Shown here in pieces: positions 15,501 through 27,559 of a stretch of 64,000 nt of DNA. The stretch is taken from the NCBI RefSeq assembly GCF_020184175.1, contig NC_065531.1, forward strand, positions 50,489,213-50,553,212, given 5' to 3'. Each line of letters starts with the position of its first letter. Position 1 is the first letter of the stretch. Source of the DNA: Aphis gossypii. Its lineage: Eukaryota > Arthropoda > Insecta > Hemiptera > Aphididae. Both the position numbers and the translations under genes were made by a program. Below the pieces are notes generated by a model, which was not told the DNA's origin, ran no database searches, and saw only the letters and a list, made by a program, of their open reading frames with translations.

Positions 15501-16454
15501 TATCAGCCGGGAGCTTGTAATATTTATTTTAGGAATTTATGAAATTTAAAATTAATACAATTTAGTCTTTTTTCGTTTTTGGCCATGCAAATGGCCGTGA
15601 ACCGTAGAGTTAATGAAATAATATCATAAAAAAGTTACTATATATTTTGTATCTTAATCTCTTGAATTATTATATTTAAAATGTATACAGTAATATAATT
15701 CATAATAATATTACGGGCTGTGTACTAGACATAATTTGCTACCTAATCACTTGTTGAAAATGGGGCTCAAATATAGACGATGTTATACACTCTTCAGCTG
15801 CAGTGGCACGGTGTGTGACTTTAAACAGGTAATAATTAATTTTCCAGCTATTTTTTTATTTGACCCAATTAGAAATAATATATGTATATATATTCTTCTC
15901 TCTAATGCTACTTATAATATACTATAACTCATACTTCTAACTATGTCACACTAATTAAAGTTGATCTACATTTTAAATAGCATAATGATTTAAAAAATTA
16001 AAAATGGACGGGCTTGACATTTTACTATCATTATAATTATTATTATTTTTTTTTTCTTTTTGGTCTAATGAAATATAATATTTTTTATTAACATTTCTTT
16101 AATTAAAAAAACACTACGCATACTACAATACTTATACTATCTCTAATATTTTAATTTCTGTTTTTAAATATATTCTTTTACTCGTTTTAGATTTCAAGAG
16201 GAGTAATGAATTTATTGATTTTACAATGACGTGTATTTATTTTTTTTATCTGTCATAACCTTTTGAAGCAATAACAATATTTTGATTATCAACTTTTAGG
16301 TAGGGTATTTTTTTAAAGTAAATTGGATCTAGTTGATATTTTTTTGGGAGAGAAGGGAAAATAATTCCTAGCATTTTTACAAATGTCGGTAGTCAGTTTT
16401 ATATAAATTATTTTAACAGCAATATCAATAAACATGGATATTACTAATGATTTA
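12571..16454. other. AT-rich noncoding stretch
   Basis: Nothing recognisable. The 100-codon minus-strand frame at 13,664-13,966 starts at TTG, is Phe/Ile-rich from T-rich DNA and is not called. A long A-run lies at about 13,266-13,282. Confidence 0.6.
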
Positions 16455-16581
16455 GGCTGACAGGCCAACTCCGCTTAGAATCGTGTTGTATGTACAATGA
16501 TAATTTAATTAAAATTTAACACGTCCATTGCAATGACCCACTTGACACCTACTGTATAGCAGCGTGATACCGACTTTCCCA
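16455..16581 (+). repeat. Interspersed repeat, copy 1
   Basis: It begins ggctgacaggccaactccgc and ends with gactttccc. Shared blocks with the copies at 56455 (inverted) and 60565 (same orientation) include ctgacag, acaatgata, and a block with the sense tccattgcaatgac. The flanking DNA is not similar between copies, which marks this as a dispersed element. It resembles an abundant aphid repeat from memory; the class (SINE, MITE or other) is unknown. Confidence 0.7.
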
Positions 16582-18869
16582 TATTTTTACACATATGAAT
16601 TTCATGGTATTAATATAAATATAAATAATGTAATATAAGTATTGTATATTATATACTACATAGTATCATTTTAAATAATTGTATAATAATATTAAATGAA
16701 AAAATCATTAATAACAAATGTTTATAAAATTTTATTCATTAAAAAAAAAATTATTATATATTTTTTGAGAATGGAAAGAAAAATTTAGATTCAAAATCAG
16801 TCTAACATAAAATGCTTTAATATTTCAACCAATAAAATAATAATAATAATAACAATAACAATACAAAATATAGAATTGAGAAAAACAATGCAACTGTCGT
16901 GTATTCGTCGATACACAATTATTGTTATACCAAATTGATTAATTAATTATAATACGTCACTTGTACAATAATGCCTGCAGTTATCAATAGGAAAAAATAT
17001 GAGATATTATTTGATAAAACGTAACACGTAACAAGTATGCAAATTTTGTTCATCCATAGCTACAAATACATATTTTCTATGCATCGAAATGCTTACTACT
17101 GACCTAATTTATCTGGTTTAAAAATCACGCGCACACCATTGCAACTTTTCCGAAACTTTGAGGAGTGACAGTTGTAATTACAGTGATAAATGCATGCATT
17201 ATTCTTCTCGGACCTAGTTTAAAAGTATGCTATAATTAATGAGAGCTCTCCTCTTACTATATTAACATTCGATAATATAAATATTTGTGGTTTTTAACTC
17301 TGTTCCACAAGCTATACTTTTCGTTGTACAAAACCGCAATACCAAACTAACAATAATATACTCATACATGCGCACAAAACAATAAGCGCCTTTAATTTAA
17401 AATTTTAAAATCGAGTTGTTTAAAATCATAATTTTAAGTATAATTTTGTAATCTGTAAGTTTACTCATCCACCAAAGTTATAACTTCTTTGTAAATTTTC
17501 TATTTTATTATTTTTAGTATTTTTCAGAAAGGGATTCACAATTTTTAAGTACATGTCAACACAAATTAAAAATTACCAAGGCTTTTCCTAATAAATTAAC
17601 CCTAAAAAAAGTTATTCGATTTTTATAAAATATTTTAAACTTTGATCGTCTCAAAATTATATTCGTATTAATGAAGGGATGACTTACATATTTTAAACTT
17701 GCGCTTACAGATACTAACAAATTTCGCAAACTCTTTTAAACAAGCCATAGCTGACCTTTAACAAATGGAATAGCTAAAAATAAGGAGATTATTATGAAGC
17801 TACTAAACAATTTTCAACGGTTATAAACATAACACAAGTCACAGTTTGTACACGAAGTTGCGATAAACAATTAACTGTGCGACGGCACGAGATCTTGGTA
17901 TTCGTACGACGTACATACCAAATGTACAACAAATAAAAATAAACAGTAACCTCCAAGTTCCATTATTTTAAATTATAACATTATGTTTTAGAAATTGTGG
18001 TAATAGCTATTATCTATATGTACGTAGTACTATAATTAGGTACAGTGTGTGTGGAGGACACCACATAATATTATAAATAAGTTTTGATTATAACAATGAA
18101 ATCGAAATCGATAATTTATTTTCACATCATGATTAATGACAAACATTACTGTTGTTCTATAAATATATAGTTAAATATATTAATTTATTAAAAATTTCAA
18201 ACACTTGAGCAAACAAAAAAAATAAAAATATTTTGGGATATGCCACATGCCACAGTGCCCTCCTCTCACTACGACACTAGCTTTAATTGCATAAATATAT
18301 TTTAATTGGAAATAACGATCAAACAATATAAAGTAGTAATGAATACTAGACAATAAATTTAAAACATAAAAAAAAAGTTTTAAAATGTTTTGAGTTGTAC
18401 TTTTGAATTTGCAATTTTATATGTTATGAATTAAATTCGAGTCATAAAATGATTTAATAAAGAAGAATAAAGAAATATCTATATTATATATTAATAGTTA
18501 TCTTTAATTCATATTACAATAAATATACTTTTAAAAAATACTTATTGCTCTAGTTTAGTAAAACTAAATATTAAAATTATTAAATTTTTATTCTATGATT
18601 TCATCACTATTTCAAGAAAATAAGTATCATTGTATTCTTTTAAATAAAACACTAAGTTTATAGGCATACTAATGAATGGAATAGGCGCATGACTCGAATC
18701 AAAATAGGTATCTAGCTAAGTCTAATGTTATAATATATACATAGATGGATGTTTTACTTTGAATATAAAATGAAAAATACAGTTCACATTTTCATAAATA
18801 TATACTAAACAAATACTTAGACGTACACTCTCTCGAAGTTAGATAACACATTAATTATATAATATCATT
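16582..18869. other. AT-rich noncoding stretch
   Basis: Nothing recognisable beyond the AAT microsatellite at 16,831 and short A/T runs. Confidence 0.6.
16831..16863. repeat. (AAT)n/(AAC)n microsatellite
   Basis: A short AAT run is followed by AACAAT units. Confidence 0.75.
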
Positions 18870-19152
18870 AACAAGACACGTGATCGCGATGAAAGGCTCT
18901 TAGGTACGACACGCGAGTTGATCGCACGTTAATATCACACATGATTATTATTATATTGACGGAGGATGAAAAACGTATATGACAGACCACGTCTCTGGAG
19001 GTGATAGCTGTACCAACCAATAGACGCGTATCCATAGAGTTTGTATGTATTTGTTGGGAGTCAATTATAAGTGAATTAATCGAAAAGCTAACCGACGTTG
19101 AACACGTGAACGCAAAATGAAAATAGTAATTAACAAAATTCGCTTTTCCAAC

Positions 19153-19192
19153 GGTCGTCGTCGTCGTCGTTATTATTATTATTATTATTATA
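19153..19192. repeat. Compound microsatellite (GTC)5 then (ATT)7
   Basis: A GTC run passes directly into a TTA/ATT run. It sits just upstream of the TATA-like site at 19219. Confidence 0.85.
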
Positions 19193-19218
19193 CGCCTCGA
19201 AAATAACGTAATCGGACA

Positions 19219-19360
19219 CTATAAAAACCGTGTTCGTCGCTGTTTGACCACCGCACACTCTCACTCACTCGAGAACGAAATTAAATTTCCGCGAAGTCGT
19301 TTCGGACCCGTCGCCACTGTGCACCGTGTCCGCGGCGGGAAATCGTGTGTGGAAGTATAT
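19219..19360 (+). promoter_or_regulatory. Candidate TATA promoter and 5' exon
   Basis: ACTATAAAAACCG at 19219-19231 is a good TATA match, and the DNA about 30 bases downstream (gaccaccgcacactctcact) is CT/CA-rich and plausible for transcription start. The region is much richer in GC and CpG than its surroundings. A weak donor (GTATAT) lies near 19354. No recognisable protein follows; the 110-codon frame here starts at TTG and is not supported. Confidence 0.25.
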
Positions 19361-19900
19361 AATAATATAAGCAAATATTTGCTTTGTCACGCGTTTAAAA
19401 AACTGATGCGGGTGGGCGACTTAGCTGCCGGCTACTATAAAATGCTACAAACGTCAATATCGTGGATCGTTTGCGATACACGACTCGGACGAGTAAAGAA
19501 ACTTTTTATAGAGCACAAATCGTTTTTAAAACATATTTTTAGGTTTTTCAAATCCCCTCGGAGGGAAGTGGGATAAAAAAAAAACAACCCCCGCGAAGTT
19601 TATTGTGAACTATCCGTCCAATTGTTGGACGCGTGCGTGTGTTGTGCAGACAACTCGGAATTTCTGTCAAATATATAAACCGTTGCAGGCTGGAAGTATA
19701 CGTAGCACCAACTATAATATATACGTGATCGGAAACACTGAACGACTGAATTTAATCAAAACCCGGAATCCTCAGAAAGTCAGAAATATAACAATAACTA
19801 CACGCATCCCTAGTATTGGACAATTTCGGGAAAAAGGACCAAATTGTTTTTTTTCTCGTCCCGTTAGATTCACGAAAAATTAATTTTCTTAACCATGTAG

Positions 19901-21457
19901 CGATATCTGCAGAACACCGGCATAATATAATCGTATTGATAGCAATCTACCAAACACTAGTTTGAGATCCGTCACGTGTAAAATGTTGTTCGTTTCATTT
20001 CGTCATACTTTAATATTCATTTTATTTATTTTTTTAACACGTTGAAATCATAAAGTACAATACTGTTGACAGCTGATTTGTAACAACGTAAACTTAATTT
20101 CATAATATGAGTGGAATTTTATTTATTCCCATTACACGAAGTATAAAAAATAAATGAGATTATTGTGCACACTGCACACAACACTACAATGATAATATAT
20201 ACGTATATAATAAAAAAATATACATAATACCGTGGCACAGAGAAGGTTTTACTGTTGTCGTAATATCCCTAAAATGAATTATGCGTATAAAAGGTTGTTG
20301 TAGTCACTCTAGTTATAAATGTAATAAGCAAAATATCAAAATGAAAAGATTTTTAACTCGGGGATATGATTTTATTAAAAAGTTTGATTATCGTATTATA
20401 AATACATTAAAAATGTATTAGAGAAAAATGATTAAATTAAGTATTCTATCAATTTTAATGGCAGTCTTTAAGAGGAGTTTTTTTTTTATTAATTTTATCC
20501 GAGTTTTATATAGTTTATAAATAAAAACTTATTTGTACAAAATTATAGCAAATAATATATCCATTTGTATAAATAAATGGTACGCTTATTGTACGTTTTT
20601 AACTTTTCATAAAAAATATAGCATTTTTACGTATGAGCTTTTGAGTCATTAAATCAATTGTTGTCGTCATTAAATTCGTTTTTAATAACTAAAAAATAAA
20701 ATGTTCTACATCCATAAAACTACATTATATTAATGTGGTGGAACAGAAAATAATAATCTAAAAACAAATAAATAATGTTTATCTACACCATACCCGTTTT
20801 ATTAGCGAACATTTAAAATTGTTAATAAGGTCCGATAGCAGATTGAATATCAACGCGTTCCGTTTAAAAATAATTTATTCGTCGATATTTTTTCAATTAA
20901 ATAATTCAAAGGACGCGGAACAAATTTGAAAAAGAAAATCAATTTAAATTCATCACACAAGTGGTCGTGTAAAATGTTTTAGTCCAATAAATTGCCGTTA
21001 ACCAACCAGTTCGAGAAATAAAACACGAAATCGTCTCGAACAATCACCGTCGTCGCACAAACGACTTCGTAAAAAACGCATAATAATATGACCCCGTATC
21101 GTGCTCAAATGTCTTTTCGATTATAATCAAGAATAAAAAAATCGTAAAGCTCTCCGTGCGATACTTTGCATTTTGTTTAACTTTCGACGGTGAGTATATA
21201 TACTCTCGATCGTATATAGGCACATCAACTCACGTGTATAATATGTATACACATTGTACACTCGTGCCGAGTATATTATTCTAAACTCTGTACAGCGAAT
21301 GTAAAGCTGCTGCGTGTACAGTGTATATATTATTTGCATATGCGGACTACGACTGACAGTCCTTAAATGAAATTCAAGTGCGCACTTGTATTTTTTTTTT
21401 TTTTATCGTCTTCATATAGGTTAAAAGCCGTGGAAAATGTGAATTTAACACGCACTA
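19901..21457. other. AT-rich noncoding stretch, GC-richer after 21,000
   Basis: No gene recognised. The minus-strand frame 21,127-21,339 is rich in Tyr, Arg and Ile from local TATA-type sequence and has no domain. Confidence 0.55.
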
Positions 21458-21500
21458 AAAATGCTGTACGCGCGTATGTAAAACGTTTATAATATTACAG

Positions 21501-21686
21501 ATGCGAGCTCGGTATAATGTCATCGTGATCTCGTCGTGGTCCAAGGTCATTGGGACGATGTCGCGCAAGGTCGAGAGTAAAATTAATTCAACAATACACA
21601 GTACGCTAAACACGGTTTATTGTGGTGTTTTCGATTCGCAGTGTTCGCATAACAACTGTCATCGTTATAACGATACATACCTGTAG
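21501..21686 (+). CDS. 61-codon open frame preceded by an acceptor-like sequence (hypothetical)
   Basis: The ATG directly follows tttataatattacag, which looks like a 3' splice site. The peptide (starting MRARYNVIVISSWSKVIGTM) has no recognised domain. The opposite strand is also open over 21458-21616, with a hydrophobic run (TVFSVLCIVELILL) followed by RDIVPMTLDHDEITMTLYRA, and the minus strand has a CAG-GTATGT donor-like site at about 21680. Either strand could be a small exon, or neither. Confidence 0.15.
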   Translation: MRARYNVIVISSWSKVIGTMSRKVESKINSTIHSTLNTVYCGVFDSQCSHNNCHRYNDTYL

Positions 21687-23690
21687 CGACTATGACATAT
21701 TTCACTAACTATATATTATGTATCATTATTATGCTGACACGAAGAACCGGAAACGAATACAAATCGAATAATATGCGTTTATCTATCGCTTATATTATAA
21801 TAATATGAGAACTGAAGAACGGATTTTCGATTTCGAGGTTTAAAATATGTACAACTAAAAACCGAAAACCAATTCTCCGATTGTCCGAAATTCAATCTAT
21901 TAATATTACGGGTTTACTATCATTATAATATTAATCTTTGATTACGACTAATTTTCAGAGCAGAGTTCGTTTGTGTTATAATTATAATCGTTAGCTTGTT
22001 TAAATTAAAAATATTATTAAACATCATTAATATAACATACATTATATAAATACGATATTTAATTACCTATTATTTTTTTCAGTGTAATTACGGTTGACGG
22101 CAAATTACTAAATTTATAAAAACGTGTCTATTACTTACACACCTTTTAAATTTTAATTACTAGAAAAATATTTACGGGTATCCATAACATTTTTTTATAA
22201 TATCAAAATAAATGATGTTTTGAAATAAATCTAATTCCATTAAAGGGCAACTATAATAATAATATGGTAGAAGACAAGAACACAAATATTCCAATATTTT
22301 ATTATGGTAAATGTTTTACTGTAACTGTTTTAACTGAGTATTAAAAATACAAATTTGGTCGAAATGTAGTTTCACTTGCAACGAATTTTATTGCAGTAAA
22401 ATTTCTTGAAATAATAATTATTATTTTGTAAACATTTATAAAAATAGTTTTTACATTTGCGACCAAATTTATCTACATGATTATTTGTTGTTAACAACGT
22501 AATATGAAAAGTTGACTCGTAATATTATCTGTGTTTACATTTTTATAGAAAAATGTCTTTTGAACGTCATTAAACTGTAAAATTTTAAGTTTCAAAAAAA
22601 AATAAATAAAACTTAAGATAAACGGGGTACTTGCTTTGTTGTATAATAGTAAAGTTTTCAAGCGTATCTTGTCATTGAGTAGTTAATGGATAAATTAAAT
22701 TTTAATTCATTACATAACGGAGCCTGTTTGTCAGCCTTGATATTTTATAATAAAACATTTCTTTTATTATGTCTAATTTATTTTCCTATTGGAACTTTGT
22801 CAAAAATAAGAAATTCTCAATTCTTTTAAAAATACCAGGAATTAAAGAACAACGAGAATTTTTACGGAAACCATTTTTTTGACGAAATCAATTTTTTTGT
22901 TTACGTACTAGCTAGTAGCTACAATACATTTTTAAGAATGGGATTCTTTGAAATACTTATTGTATAATTTGGAAAACATTCTTAAGTTTTTATTTCTAAA
23001 ATTTAATGCGGATATAAAACCATAGTGAATTTATTGACTGACAAGTTATAATTATTATTGAAATGTTAATTACAGAGATTCACTTATTTAGTAGATATTA
23101 TTAAGCATACATCTAAACTCATAATAATCACTATAGTTATAATTAAAAAAAAATGTTTATTATTTCTTTATTCTTTACATTAAAAGACTTATCATGTATT
23201 CATTGTTAATATTGCTCTCTTTAAATAGCGTTATATATTATATTGTATTGTTCTTATGGTTAAAAATAATTAGAATGTTGAGACAATATAATAACATTAT
23301 GTTAAATACTTAAATCTCAAAGAATAATAAGAATAGTGTTATTTTATAGTCAAGTAATAATGTCGTTAATAACACGAATAATAACAAAATATATTATTTA
23401 AATTAAGTTACAAATTATGTTAATAACTCAATAAAAATGTCTCCATAAAAAGTGAAACATGTAAAAAAGATAAATATTGTATTTGTTATAATTTTTTTTT
23501 TTAAGAATGTTATGATGAACGTTTTAATTACTCAAATACTCGTAATGATAAAAAACGCACGTGCAAAAATACTTGGCATTATAACAATAAGCACAAAATA
23601 AACCACTAATGGTTTATGCTGCCCATGTCGGAGTTAAGGGAAAGCGCGGTGACCTAAGCTACGTATACGATAGTTAAGGATAACACTTAC
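21687..23690. other. AT-rich stretch, Pde11 intron side
   Basis: Lies immediately 3' of the Pde11 exon on the minus strand and begins with its donor. Apart from the inverted repeat at 22,351 nothing is recognised. Confidence 0.6.
22351..22470. repeat. Imperfect inverted repeat, 18-19 bp arms
   Basis: aaatttggtcgaaatgta at 22351-22368 is the reverse complement of 22452-22470 apart from one inserted base. The arms enclose about 83 bp of AT-rich DNA. It may be a small foldback element or chance in AT-rich DNA. Confidence 0.4.
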
Positions 23691-24233
23691 TTTCTCATAT
23701 CCTTCAGCGACGATCTCCTGCTAGAGCAAATCGGCACGTCCTTGCCGATCTCCTGTGTGCGTAATACGCTCCGGGTCTTGGCCCGGGCAAAGTCGTGTCG
23801 TCGGCATCTCTTCGAGTTGGACCGATACACTTGGGACACGGACAGCGAGTTATTAGTGCCGTTGACCAGGATGCTGGGCGCGTTCGGCGAAGTGGCAGGC
23901 GAAACCTGCTGCACCGCCAGCCCGTTAGCAGGACTCACGTTGCCCGACGACGACGTAGAAGTAGCCGACGAGATGTAATCGTTGATGTTTAGGAATCCGT
24001 GCGATACAAGCCATTTGTTGATCAGGTCCAGTTCGATTTTCCGGAGGAAATAGTCCTGACAGTGGTCCGGGTGACTGTCGAGCCATTCCTCGACCACTGA
24101 TAACGTGATTTGCGTCATTTCGTCGCCGTTCAACGCTGCGACGTCGGCCTCTTCATTCTTCCGCATGCATCAGCGTGCACGACACCACAGCAGATAGAAA
24201 CACAACTGCGATTAAATTTTGGCGTACAAATTT
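23691..24233 (-). CDS. Pde11: First coding exon of PDE11-type dual cAMP/cGMP phosphodiesterase (partial gene)
   Basis: The coding part runs from the ATG at 24166 to 23691 (158 codons plus 2 nt). Bases 24167-24233 are 5' UTR. The 5' edge is an acceptor with a poly-T tract ending in cgcag (AG at 24235-24234). The 3' edge is a GTAAGTG donor (GT at 23690-23689) that splits the last codon in phase 2. An in-frame TGA two codons upstream supports this start. Residues 24-58 (VEEWLDSHPDHCQDYF through KWLVSHGF) match the N-terminal helical module known from PDE5 and PDE11. Residues 64-112 are a Ser/Thr/Asn/Pro-rich linker. Residues 119-130 (KRCRRHDFARAK) resemble the KSFARSK segment of vertebrate PDE11A. 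RRSS at 150-153 fits a PKA/PKG site. The family hydrolyses cAMP and cGMP in the cytosol, through GAF domains and a catalytic domain that are both absent here, so they must lie on exons outside the window. The exon is much more GC-rich than its flanks. PDE11 is preferred over PDE5 because of the FARAK segment. Confidence 0.82.
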
Positions 24234-24262
24234 CTGCGAAAAAAAAATATTATAGTGAGATA
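24234..24262 (-). other. Splice acceptor and polypyrimidine tract upstream of the Pde11 exon
   Basis: Read on the minus strand, a run of nine T is followed by CGCAG, with the exon starting at 24233. A CTCACT-like branch-point candidate lies just upstream. The acceptor implies at least one noncoding exon further 5' (higher coordinates), so the promoter of this transcript is not next to the start codon. Confidence 0.65.
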
Positions 24263-27200
24263 TTAAATTCAAGTGTTTGCGTGATAACATTATGAAAGGT
24301 ATCAGATATACTATTAGGTTTCACAAGTACCTATTTAAAACTTGATTTTATTTAATTGTATAACTCGAATAAAAGGCGGAAGGGTCAATGGCTCCCTTAT
24401 AATAATCTTTTAAGACTATTTAAATTATTAACAGATATACCTATACGACTTACAATGATATTAATAATATGTTTTTATTATAATTATTTAAATAATTCTA
24501 CCGGAAAAAAATCAATATGTATGATATATCTGATAATCGTATTATGTATTATGTATTATAATGCATACAATGACTATCGTGTATATTTCAAATGAAAATC
24601 CTTAAAATAAGTTTCGAACAATTAAAAAAAAGCGACTAATTAGAGCAAAAAAATAATTAAGCTTCTTATATTAAATTCGGTCGATTTTATTACTATTATT
24701 ACGTTTTCAATATTATAATAAAATTCATGAACAGAACAGCAGAACACGGTTTCATATTTTTTTTATATAAATACAATTATAACACGGCATCGTGAATAGG
24801 CAATTTCACTACATTACTGTCTATATTTTTCCTATAAACAGTTTTTAAAATAATTATAAATCAATTGAATATTAAAATATTGTAAAAACAGACGTACAAA
24901 CAGGGTTGATGATCTTATTTTATAAGTTATGAATGTTTACAAGAATAATATGCATTTGACTGTGACGTATTATAAATTATGGTCGGTAAAAAATTAAACA
25001 TATCAAAATACGATGTAAGTGAGCAAATTATTGAATTAATGAAGATAAATTAATTAGTAAAAAATAACGTAGGAGTTATTTACCGATGATTTATAGACCC
25101 CAAAGGAGTCAGTAGGTGGTTACTTGGTAGTCCAAGGGATTACAGAGCGTTTTATCGATGCTTGTGAGTATTCAATTTCATAAAATATTTTCTTTTTTTA
25201 AGGGGTGTGCTTTATATCTTAAATCAGTTCATAGTGAAAAAAGGTTAATACCTTTCGATATAGCGTATATTGCTACTATGTGTAATTTTATATACTTAAA
25301 ATAATGAAATAATTAGTTATAGATTTAATATACGACAAAAACAAACATTAATAAAATTAGCTCATCATTAAAAAAAAATAAACACTTATGCTATTTATTT
25401 TATTATTGGATCCATAAAAAAACGAACACTTTAAACATGTAATTTTAATACTGTAGTGTCAATTACATGAATAACATATAAATGTAATCGTTTGACCATC
25501 TACTTCCGACTGTATTACCTATACTACATATAAGTATTACATATGTATTGGTTCTGAGGTATTTAAAATGCACTCATTTACATTTCCTGTTCTATTGATG
25601 TATTGAAAATTTAAATTCGTTTCTATAGATTTAATATACCATTCAGAATTTATATGCAGTCATATCAAAATGTTTACTGAAATACTAGGTAGGTATTAGT
25701 TTTTATTGTAAGTTAATATAATATAGATATTATTGATCTCAGTATATTTGCGTGTAGTTATATATACTATATATTATGTATAAATACGTAATAAACTTTA
25801 AAGTTTAAAAGGCGTTTGATGTTTATATAGCTTATACTTTATATACTACTTATTCTTCGCCATAAAAGCCAAAAAGGAGATGTTAAAAATATTGACAGCT
25901 TTGAATGAATCCTAAACAGATTTATAATATTATTGAAAAATCATACTAGAACAACATCAGGTTAGTAACCACTAAGGGCCAAAGTCTACATATATAAACA
26001 AGACGATTAATGATCTACTTAGATATGTATATCAACTATTATTTTACTTTTTTTCAGAGCTTTTAAAATAATAAATTTGATTTCAATCGTGATTTTTAAT
26101 AATATATTTCATGAACCTTTATTGTCGAATTAATATACTATTATACTCTATGTATAATATATAAAATAATTATATAAGTGACTATTACAACCAAATATAA
26201 AATTATTTCAATAAATATGTATAATATACATATTTAATAGAAAACTTCACTCAGCTATAAAGTAGGTTGTAAGTGTATCCATTATCAATAAGCTATACAT
26301 AGTATTGGCCGTAGTGACGTAGTAATGTATATGTTAATTTTAATTCAAAATTCTGTCCAGGATTCTGACGGTGTGTCTGTTTTATTTCTAAAGATATTTT
26401 ATAATTTATTTATATTATAGTAAGTAATTTCTACTGACTTCTGTAGATTGAAATAATATATGATAAAAACGTCGCATATTTCATAAAAAAAAACTAATTA
26501 CAATATTATATTATATAAATTATTGTTATTATCATACTTATAATTCAAAACTGGCTTAAAAATTATAATGTGTATAAAAAAAATAATTTAATAATAATAG
26601 AATATTATGTTTTAATGATTAATATATGTTTTTTAATTACAACAGTAAAATAACAAAAAGTATAACAAGAAATAATTATATTACATTTGAATATCCAATT
26701 TCATATAAATTTAACTTTTAATTACACATCAAAAATTAATGTGAATTCACGCTAAACTTTGTTTTCATTCTACTAAAGTATATTTATGATTTATTATATA
26801 TATTATATGATAATTTCAAGATTTAATACTGTATGCATTTTTAACTATAAAATAATTCGCAAAATATTCGTAATATTTATGCATTTTGTTCGAATTTTCA
26901 TTTTAAATAATTATACATAAAAAAATATATATGTCTGTATTTTTTAATTTGATGAATAAAAATAGCGTTTTCTTAAAATTTCAAGCTTTTAGATTGATAA
27001 AAAACTATTTTATCAACATAAATTGATAAGAAACTATAGAAAAGTAGAACATTGCATACGTCTATAAAAATTAAAAAAAATATTTTGTTAATCAAATTAT
27101 CATGCCCTTCATCAGTAAGGCATTTGTTGAATATTTTAAGTTTCCATTTTTATTTTTTTATTTTTTTAGTATTGAAAATTGAAATAAAACAAATTCGTTT

Positions 27201-27559
27201 AAAATAGTATTTTTACGTAATTTTTTTCAGATTTATTTAAAAAGTATTAGGATTTTTTATTTTGACTCCTCTCCTTTTGCGCCAAAAACCGACTAGACTC
27301 GTTTTTTACAAAAAGGGAACCCACAAAGTTTAAAATTAAAGCATTTTTATTAATTCCAAAGGTTACGAATACATTAAACAAAACGCATCACTACAAAACC
27401 AATATATTCCATTCGGAATCTAAAAGTGTAAACATTCGAAAACCATAATATTTAGACTTAATCGGCTGCAGTGCGTCATGATAGAAAAAAAAATGCTGAT
27501 TCGTATAGTTGCATTGAATTTTACAACATCGTGCCAGAATAATAATAATAATAATAAAA
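24263..27559. other. AT-rich stretch upstream of the Pde11 coding exon
   Basis: No gene or repeat body recognised. The plus-strand frame 24,356-24,595 is Tyr/Asn/Ile-rich and looks like chance. If the acceptor at 24,234 is used, this is intron on the minus strand. Confidence 0.55.
27539..27557. repeat. (AAT)6 microsatellite
   Basis: A short uninterrupted AAT run at the AT-rich edge of the 27.6-28.8 kb island. Confidence 0.8.

Larger units (their letters stand above)
18870..19900. other. GC/CpG-richer island
   Basis: Contains the compound microsatellite and TATA-like site listed separately. Plus-strand frames at 19,244 and 19,605 begin at TTG and GTG, respectively, and show no known domain. 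This could be a promoter with a noncoding first exon, or a regulatory element within a long intron. Confidence 0.35.

Noticed and set aside
23742..24295. Plus-strand frames over the Pde11 exon
   Set aside because: They are antisense shadows of the GC-rich coding exon.
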